In this document: piece by piece, positions 56,546-64,000 of the stretch
Layout of the letters: the number at the start of each line of letters is the position of its first letter
Numbering within the stretch: position 1 is the first letter of the stretch
Source of the DNA: Jaapia argillacea MUCL 33604
Lineage: Eukaryota > Basidiomycota > Agaricomycetes > Jaapiales > Jaapiaceae
Length of the DNA stretch: 64,000 nt
Assembly: GCA_000697665.1 (NCBI GenBank)
Contig: KL197743.1
Span: 233,439-297,438 of the forward strand
Direction of reading: 5' to 3'
Program-made: the position numbers and the translations under genes
Notes under the pieces: generated by a model
Told to the model about the DNA's origin: nothing
The model's input: only the letters and a program-made list of their open reading frames with translations
The model's database searches: none

Positions 56546-58831
56546 ATGCACTCGAACACTGCTTCTGAGGAAGTAAGGAACGTCTATTTGGAGAGTAGTG
56601 GAGAGTCTCCCGAATTTGAAGAAACACCCCTGGATCTCGTAGAGGAACAGCGATTCTCTTCGGAAGGTGTTGCATTTCCGGAGGTACAGGCGGAAGGACT
56701 CGAAGTTGGTATGTCATATTCTGTCTTTCTTCACCGATAATGTGTCGCCGAGGATGACTCACTTACGCATTGTGCAGTGTCGGAAAGGACGTCCTCATCC
56801 AAACTAACGACATCGGACAAGCTATCTGATCTTCCTCCAAAGCCCACACCTCCAACGGGTCGCACGCGGCTCCCCGGTCGTGCTCCCCGCCGTAGCTTCG
56901 ATGGACAGAGCTCCCCACCCTCCTTCGACTCACCATCTCCAGGTCATACCCCACAACACATTCCATCCAGTCATTCAGATCATATCCAACCTTCACGAAC
57001 ATCTGAGGACTCCACTGGGAAGGATAAGTCTCGCCCACGAGTATCCTTTGATAGTGATCGGGCTGCACTACCCTTGTTTCCTGGTGACGGCCAAAGTGTG
57101 TATTGATCATGCGAAACTATTATTTGTGTACGATTGTGATCTCTCTGAACAGGTTCTAATCCACGCGTGGTTCGTCCAAGTGATACCAATGCCAAAAACA
57201 GTGGACAGGCAAGCCTTCGGGGCGTGAGCGAAGCGTTATTCCAGCAGATCGACCAAACTCGCCATAAAGGTGACGTTGATACCCCAGCTTCGGGTTCCCA
57301 ATCAAATTCTCGTGCTGTTTCGCCCTTAAGACTATTTTCTTGGCCAAACCTGCGTCGCGTCTATTCCCGCGAGGACCCATTCATACCCGTGGATCCATTC
57401 AGATTGCGTTCTCGTTTGACATCCCTGACCAGGCACGCCAGAAATCACCATGCGTCCGATGATAGCTTTGATTGTGATTGCACCAACACGGTCATTTTCT
57501 GTATCCCGTTACCTTGCACCACCAACCCCGATTCCACCTTCAGCACCTACCTGTCGGCCACCACCTTTTTCCTCTTCGACACAATCCCGCGTCAGCTCTA
57601 CCTCAACCTCCTCCTCCGCCTTCCAAAGCTCTATTTCTCGAGAGTCGCTCGAATATTTGAGGATGCGGAGGTTAGCAGGCCAGATATTCAGCGAATGATC
57701 GATGCTGGCTGTGGTCGACGTGATAACCCCGATGGCTCCGCTCCCGAAGCTCGGCGTGGTCGAGGTACAGGGGTTTATGGCCAAGGTGTCACATTGCCAT
57801 TTCCTGAGGAATGGAATCCTCAGACAGTGTCGCCCGCACTTGTTCGATTCAAGAACTCTTGGGAAGAGTTCATCGCTTCGTTATTGCGGGAGTGGAAAAC
57901 ATTAAACATCGTTTCAGCGCTGTTGTTATCGTGAGTGACCATCACATCAGATCTAACGAATCGCTCACCACATTCTCTCGCCACCCGATGCGTTCAGTGC
58001 TATTTTGACAATGTTTCAGGTCCCTGCCGCTGCCGACGATCCCGTCATCAGGACTCCTGCCCTGATATCGCTTGTCTGTGCCCTGATGAGCCTCTCGTAT
58101 GGCTGTATGTTTATAGTGCGCTTCGGTTCCATGAGAAGCATGTATAGAGCGTCTCGATGGGCGGAGGTGAGTACACAATACACCGATATCAACAGACTGA
58201 CTGAAGATCGTCTATCTTTCAGGAGGCTAGGAGGACTAATACGGCGATTTGGTGGAATGTTTGGGTTATGCTTGCAATGCCAGCCATTTGGCTCGCCTGG
58301 TATGTCTTAATTCTCTTGGCGAAGCTAAGCACTCGTTGACCTGTTTGTAGGTCTATGGTTACCTTCATCACCTGCATTCTTTCGTTTGTGTGGCGGACAG
58401 GCTCCACCACGGACCCGCCAGATCAGAATGGTCTTCCACCCACCCAGGCTCTCGGTCCACGAATCACCATCACCGCCTTTTTCCTGCTGGGCCTTGTCTA
58501 CTTTTGGTTGATCATCCAGACATTCAGGTCGTATGGCAGAAGTATTGTCGACCCACAGACTGCTCCCCCGGATCCCGAAAACGTATTCGAGGAGCCCAGA
58601 GGAACCAGACAAAGGGGTGTCGTACGAAGTGAACCGAAGAGAGATGAAAATGTGGAAGGCATCGACCGAGGGCGGCGGAGAGCTCGCCCTGGGTTGGCCT
58701 TGGGCGCCCAGGCACACGACGGTGGAATTATCCCTTCGAGCCAGGAGGACCAGGAAGAGAAGAACGAGAAGGAAGGAGCGAGGGAGACGATCCAACTGGC
58801 GGAGAACAACCACGATTTTCGACCATTGTGA
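56546..58831 (+). CDS. Multi-pass membrane protein with disordered N-terminus
   Basis: Model join(56546..56708,56778..57095,57153..57930,57998..58166,58223..58299,58351..58831), 661 aa; the 5' end is uncertain and an upstream exon from 56352 is possible. The first 250 residues are acidic, then Ser/Pro-rich and basic (RTRLPGRAPRRSFDGQ, PSPGHTPQHIPSSHSDH), clearly disordered. The following block contains a weak hydrophobic stretch (TYLSATTFFLFDTIPRQLYL) and a Gly/Arg segment. Clear helices come later: TLNIVSALLLSAIL, TPALISLVCALMSLSYGCMF, WWNVWVMLAMPAIWLAW with MVTFITCILSFVW, and ITITAFFLLGLVYFWLII. The tail is hydrophilic and acidic (EEKNEKEGARETIQ). The WxVxVMLAMPAxWLAW style is one I associate with fungal membrane proteins of unknown function. 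It is convergent with RFC1, 153 bases between stops. Confidence 0.72.
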
Positions 58832-58984
58832 ATATCATGTACAACCCGACTAATCCATTCAGTATTCTCATTTTCACCCAAGATGGTGCAATGTTTTTGG
58901 TAGCAGGGCTTAGACGATCTCCTCGGTATCGTTCATGAAGATTATGTCCAGTAATATATCTACATATCCGTAATGAGGCAGGCA

Positions 58985-61900
58985 TCATGACTTGCCCTTT
59001 GCCTTCGCCTTCGCCTTGCCCTTCGGCTCGGATAGCTTCTTGGCTTTCGGCACTTTGATAAGACTGTCACGGGCAATGTCGTCTTGGCTGGACGACTTCA
59101 CTTCTTCTGCAGGCTCGTCTCCGTCGTCGTCGATCTGAAGGAACTTGATAAGCATTGGCCAAGACAATGCAAAGATAAACCTACGTCGAAGGCTTCTTCG
59201 AGATCCGGCGCCTCATGTGCTGCAATCTTCTTGGGTGCCTTCCCCAAGTCAGTCGCCTTGTGAAATGGAATTGGATGTTCTCTCCCATTATACCTGAAAA
59301 GATAGGCATTAGTTCAGAAAAGTAGTGACCCTTCGTGAAAAACGAACTTCTTTGTAAATGATGTTTTGGTAGCTGTGGAGATCTTTTTCAGAACCAGTTC
59401 ATCTCTGTGTGAATCAACGCCCAATTCCACAATGGTATCCCAGTCTTCTCTGGAGAGATAGTACTCGTCCATATGCTCAATGACGTCTTCGACAGCACTC
59501 TGATACAGAAGCACAATCAGCGGACGTCCTCGATAACACGGAAGCCCAACTCACCGCGCCAGTCTCCATCAACGGCATCACGATGTGTGGGAAAAGGGCG
59601 GGTATGTAAGATTGCCGAATTTCAGACTTGTTCCCTGAAACCTTCAGGCGCATGCGGACTTGAACATCATTGAGCTGTCGGCTGAGTTTGTTTTGCTTCG
59701 AGTTCTGACCAAGCCATCTAAGAAATGGGGCGGTAATGAGACTAGTGGACCACGTTTAATCAACGTGACATACTGAGGGAACGCGATGGCGCTAGGGCCA
59801 CCATATGCTTGACAACTACCAAACATGAACGATGCAGGTCGCACAGTGGAGCAAATCGCATGGAGAGGCATCAACGACCAATGTTGCTCCGGCCTGGAAC
59901 GAGGGTAGATGTGAACGAGTTCCAAAAGGAGGGCATCAGCCTCGAAAGTCTTACCCGTGGATCATCGCATCGATCATATCGCCGTCGGAGATGGAAGAAG
60001 CAGCTTGATCTAATAGCTCCAACGCCTTCAGAGCTTGGGGGGGACCATCCAAGTTCCGGATTTGAGCGGGCTGAGCTCTTAGATAGTTCTCCTAATGGAT
60101 CAGAGCGAGTTCAGTATGGATGACAAATGCAAGCAAAGACCAACTTCCTCACCTGAATGAACAACGGCATGAAAGATGGGTCGTGGAAGTAGTACTGCTG
60201 CTTGTCTCCTAAACTCTCCCGAGACGTTGCAGAGAACACGTAGGGTCCAAGGAGTTTGGCGGTGACATTGAAGGGTGTCATAATCGAGTATTTCTCGTTC
60301 ATTTTGACCCTATCAAACGTTAAGGACAGTCGTTCGATACCGGTACTCAACACTTACAGGTTCTTCCCTTCATCGAAATCCATCGTACTACTCGATAACT
60401 TCCATGTCGACAACATATTCAAGACCTGGCGGATATCTGACTGGGCGCCAGTCACCAGTTCGTCAATTACATTCGAAGGGACTTTCATTTTCTCCCTGCA
60501 ACAGATGAGGAAGGTTTTGAACTCGATGGAATGTGCCCGCTCACTTGTATGCGATTGTCAGAAGTCGCGAACGGATGGCTGCAGCGTCCGGCCTGGAGGA
60601 GATCAGGGTCAGTCAACAACCGAGAACACTTCGTTGATAATCTCATTCCGACCTTCTAAAAGGTAGATTAAAGGTGGTAGCAACAAGGGGTTTCAACTTT
60701 TGAGCCCCTTTATCATTAGCTATGCAGATAATGGGGATCTGCAAGCGAACCCTCGGTCATTGATGAAATGGGGTCTAAATAAAAACACCACTCACTCTGG
60801 TTTTCTTGATAAGTTGGTTCAAGGCTCCCACTCCTCCTCTATCGCCGGCCGACATACCGTCCACTTCATCCATAATAAGACACGACTTGTCGGTGATCTC
60901 AACACCAGCAACGTTCTTCATCTGTGGACGCCGATGTCAATGTGACAGAACACTACCCATCGATGGAGACTCACATTGCCGCCGCCCATCCAGCCGTCCA
61001 AGGACGCATTCATGATGTTCGTGCTATTCTGTATTCCAAGATGTCATTTGTCAAGATCTGAGAAACGATCTGGAAGTCCCTCACCTCGACGAGCTTTTTG
61101 CTCCGAGCGTCACTCGCATTCAGCTCAATAGGCGTTAAACCCTCCAGTTTTGCAACTAAATGAGCGCTCGTGGTCTTACCGATCCCAGGCGGGCCCGTGA
61201 TCAACACTGCTCGGAACACATTCATGCCATTCTTTCCAGGTTTCTTGAAGTGACTCTTCAAACTACCCTGCCTGCAAAGAAACAAAATGAAAAATGGTAT
61301 GACACGAATAAAGTTAAGCGCACCAGTCATGCAACCATTGCTGGAGCTTCTCGACCTGCCCCTTATTGCCACAGATTTCCTTGAGAGATTGAGGAGCATA
61401 CCTCGTTGTCCACAGCTGAGTCGAAGCATCGAAGACCTTCGCACTAGAATACGATCAGACCTTTTGAGGACCAAAGAGACTTCATAAATAGTACGAACCT
61501 TCCAGTGGTGCCCGAAGCAATCTCCTTCATCGCCTTCTTCTCTCGTTTCTCCATCTCCTTGGCCCCCTGCTTGATTGCCTCTTGCTCCTTCTCCCTCTTC
61601 TTGATAGTCTTCTCGTCCAGATCGGAAAGCTTCGGACTTCGGGTTGCGATCAAGTTCAAGAACTCGTCCTCCGAGAGCGTCTTCAAATTATGCTTCTTCA
61701 GAGCCGCCAATTTACTTGGACCTGCATTGTCGCCGAGGACTACGAAAGATGTCTTGGATGACGGCTGGAGGGTTACGCGCCTTGTATCCACAGAATTCAA
61801 ACTAGGAAAGGGAAAGATGGTCGCGCAAAAACTTACCCTCCGAATCGTTTTGCCATCTCAACAGCTTCATCCCGAGAGAAGGCGGTGAGTTCACCAGTGA

Positions 61901-63056
61901 AGACGAATGATAGCCCTGCTAAGCAATCGGGAGATGCGTTCTCAGGTATCTGCTTCGTTCCAGGGGCACTTGGACCAGCCAATTTGGCAGCTTTTGCGGC
62001 AGCCCAGCTGATCAAAATCTTCAACGACCGGTCCAAAGGCTACGACGTCCTGATCAATGACTTACTTGAACTTCGGTTTCGTCTCCCCTCCATCTTCGGA
62101 CTTGACATCCTTCCCTTTCCCACTCGTAGCTAACTTGGCCTTCCCGGCCTCCTTTGCCGGCGTTGACTTCACATCACTCTTCCGGGGTGCAGCTTTCGCT
62201 TTCGACTTTTTAACAGGCTTCTCCTCCACTTCCTCTTCCTCGTAATCGTCCTCATCCGAACCATCCTCGGATGTCTCGGAGTAATCGTCCTTTTCGACTC
62301 GCTTCTTCGTCGTTGTCACTTTCGGTTTGGATGACGAAGCAACAGATGGCTTGGCCTTCGCGATTGGGGCTCCTTTCGAAGTCGACGCCGAGGGCGCAAC
62401 TGCTACCTTCTTCTTGGGTGGAGATACCTTAACCTCTTCGTCATCGTCGCTGGAGAGTAGGACGGCTTTCTTCTTCCGTTTCAAGGAGACCGCAGGTTTA
62501 GGCTGGGGTCGGTCGTCATCTTCGTCCATACTATACTCAACCTTGGGCTTCTTAGCAGGCTGATGAAAAGTATGAGAATGACGTTAAGCGCAGGTTGCTT
62601 TAGAACTTACGCTCTTTTGCGGTGTCGCCTTCGCAGGTGGCCTACAACTCAAAGTCAACCATTTCGTATTTAAAGCTCAGAGACCCATCAACTTACTTCT
62701 TAGTAACGGGTCTAACAAAAGAGAGATCTATATCAACCTTCCCCCTTGATTGAGCACAAATATGCGCACCTGTCATCTTCGCCTATACAGCCCACACGTT
62801 GACTAATCAGTCTCCCTCCCATAAGGCAGATTGGAATAACGTACTAAGAATCTCAATCGCCTGCTCCTTAACAACTCCTTGCGCGGGTGGCTTAGAAGTT
62901 CGCTTCTGTTAGGTCACGCAAGAAACACAGAAAGCCGAATCAACCCACGAACGATCTGCTCGGTGTCGACTGGGCCTGGCTGCTGCCACCGAAAAACGAC
63001 CTGATATCTTTGCTGGGAGCTTTTACTAGCTGTTTTGCTTTGGTAGCCGGCGCCAT
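58985..63056 (-). CDS. RFC1: Replication factor C large subunit
   Basis: Twenty-two exons from 62949-63056 down to 58985-59134, 973 aa. Exons (complement): 62949-63056, 62845-62905, 62770-62782, 62697-62711, 62611-62641, 62066-62559, 61837-62007, 61499-61780, 61324-61443, 61085-61271, 60975-61028, 60796-60921, 60653-60738, 60545-60592, 60358-60495, 60153-60309, 59955-60091, 59774-59893, 59555-59717, 59348-59499, 59185-59293, 58985-59134. The N-terminus has DIRSFFGG, a PIP-box-like element. A charged linker leads to a BRCT domain ([20 protein letters not shown] ... [11 protein letters not shown]). The AAA+ core shows [18 protein letters not shown], Walker [13 protein letters not shown], Walker [12 protein letters not shown] and sensor 1 [11 protein letters not shown]. 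The C-terminal RFC1 domain and a Lys/Ala-rich tail follow. It is the large subunit of the clamp loader that opens PCNA at primer ends in the nucleus. Length lies between yeast (861) and human (1148). Confidence 0.95.
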
Positions 63057-63403
63057 TGGTATCCAAACAAGACTCGAGTAATCAGAGAGAGGAAAGAAAA
63101 GAACGAGCCGATGGGAGGTTGATATCGCGTCAAGCCGTGCAGTGTCGTTCGCTGACGCGTGGAGTCACACAAGTCACGATATCCATCACATCGTGACATC
63201 ACGGCATCTATTGCAGATTCGAATCTCTGACTCCAAATCTGAGTCTGAGCAGTGGAATACGACGGCTCGAGAACAGCAAGATACGATAGCTGAGAGAATT
63301 AAGGTCCAAAACTAACAGCGTATAGTTACAAGGAGAAAACTTCCTGATTCTCTTCATCAACCTCCGACATCCGAGTGCCCTGCATTCACGACATCAATCG
63401 ACA
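63057..63403. other. RFC1 promoter region
   Basis: 347 bases between the RFC1 start and the stop of the next minus-strand gene. It contains two acgcgt-like core sites near 63155 (gctgacgcgtgg). That resembles the MluI cell-cycle box ACGCG(T) of yeast S-phase genes, which would suit a replication gene, but one match is weak evidence. Confidence 0.35.
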
Positions 63404-64000
63404 TCATCCAATCCCCCCCCCTTGAGGCGGTATGGCAGGAGGCGGAGTAGTGGAAGAAGAAGGTGCATTAAGGGTGATAATCCTGGTTGACGTCGCTTGA
63501 CGTTTTTTCTTGTTACTATCGGCCAACTGCGCCATTTTCTTTCGCTGCATCTTGACGAAACGCGACAGGGCTTCCAAAGCGTCGCAAATATGATGCTTGC
63601 TCGCTTTATCGACAAGTCTGACGTCGAGGACGGTCGTATCAAGATTCAGGAATAGACGAGAGATAACACCAAACTGACCTCTGAATCATCTCATCGACAA
63701 CATCCGTCCCTCTCAAACATGGCAACAATGCCACAATCTCCTTATAAACCCTCGGAAGCACCGTAGAACCTCCTTTGATCTCAGCAGCCGCCATAATCCA
63801 AGTCTCAAATCGGTCTTTCAGCTTGGGCCGGAATTCCTCCCGCAGATCCTCCAAGTCGGGATCATTTGGATCCAGATCCAAGTAGCCAAGTGGATCGGCG
63901 TCGTCGTTGTCCGTACCACCGAGAGGGATTCCAATCATCATGGCAGCGAACACAAGCGGATTCGGAGCGGCAATACCAGGCGCTATAACGGAATCAACCC
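63404..64000 (-). CDS. 3' part of an unknown gene, cut by window edge
   Basis: Model complement(join(63404..63617,63679..>64000)); at least 178 aa of the C-terminus, with the 5' part beyond the window. The visible exon reads SVIAPGIAAPNPLVFAAMMI, an acidic segment (DNDDADPLGYLDLDPNDPD), then a helical region (PKLKDRFETWIMAAAEIKGG, PRVYKEIVALLPCLRGTDVV). After the 61-base intron (GTCAGT...CAG) come RLVDKASKHHICDALEALSR, a basic helix (KMQRKKMAQLADSNKKKR) and a Pro/Gly tail. I do not recognise the family. The helical, mixed-charge character suggests a soluble protein with an armadillo-like or coiled fold, but this is only an impression. Confidence 0.65.

Noticed and set aside
1-64000. Secondary-metabolite cluster built on P450, NmrA-like protein and peroxidases
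   Set aside because: No polyketide, peptide or terpene synthase, transporter or cluster-specific zinc-cluster regulator is visible in the window.
1-64000. CRISPR arrays, operons and bacterial-type signals
   Set aside because: Gene structure is plainly fungal with spliceosomal introns; no regular repeat-spacer array exists.

Overview
The window looks like nuclear DNA of a filamentous basidiomycete, most likely an Agaricomycete. Genes are split by many short introns (about 50-70 bases) with fungal GTRNGT...YAG borders. Products include lineage-expanded F-box-like proteins, secreted glycosidases, haem-thiolate peroxidases, a P450 and a C2H2 regulator. I could not fix the genus. Exon borders were worked out by hand from reading frame, splice motifs and family conservation; every complete spliced model sums to a whole number of codons.

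Left part (1-17 kb): a four- to six-helix membrane protein of unknown role, a 15-exon secreted GH92 alpha-mannosidase, two tandem F-box-like genes on the minus strand, a 17-exon secreted GH3 glycosidase, and a one-exon F-box gene of a second family. Middle part (18-34 kb): two related haem-thiolate (chloroperoxidase/peroxygenase-like) genes 12 kb apart, a third member of the first F-box family, a C2H2 zinc-finger regulator, a decayed F-box copy, and long gene-poor stretches with small repeats and one old aspartic-protease-like fossil. Centre-right (34.8-39.6 kb): an NmrA-like NAD(P)-binding protein and a 14-exon cytochrome P450, convergent.

Around 41 kb lies a tRNA-Ile(AAU)-like locus. Its 5' half is intact down to base 37, then it is interrupted by about 380 bp of palindromic tandem repeats. 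A diverged 3' half and a T9 run follow. Right part (42-64 kb): the second one-exon F-box gene, the PLP-synthase glutaminase Pdx2, an S10 serine carboxypeptidase, an O6-methylguanine-DNA methyltransferase, an acidic protein of unknown role, a ferric-reductase-type oxidoreductase, a multi-helix membrane protein, the large RFC subunit (22 exons) and the 3' part of an unknown gene cut by the window edge.

The housekeeping block on the right (Pdx2, MGMT, RFC1) is compact. The left and middle are accessory in character: secreted carbohydrate enzymes, oxidative enzymes and a birth-and-death F-box family. The oddest things are the interrupted tRNA-Ile locus, very small exons (7, 8, 11, 13, 13, 14, 15 and 16 bases), two introns that need GC donors, and an NmrA-like protein with a long low-complexity insert.
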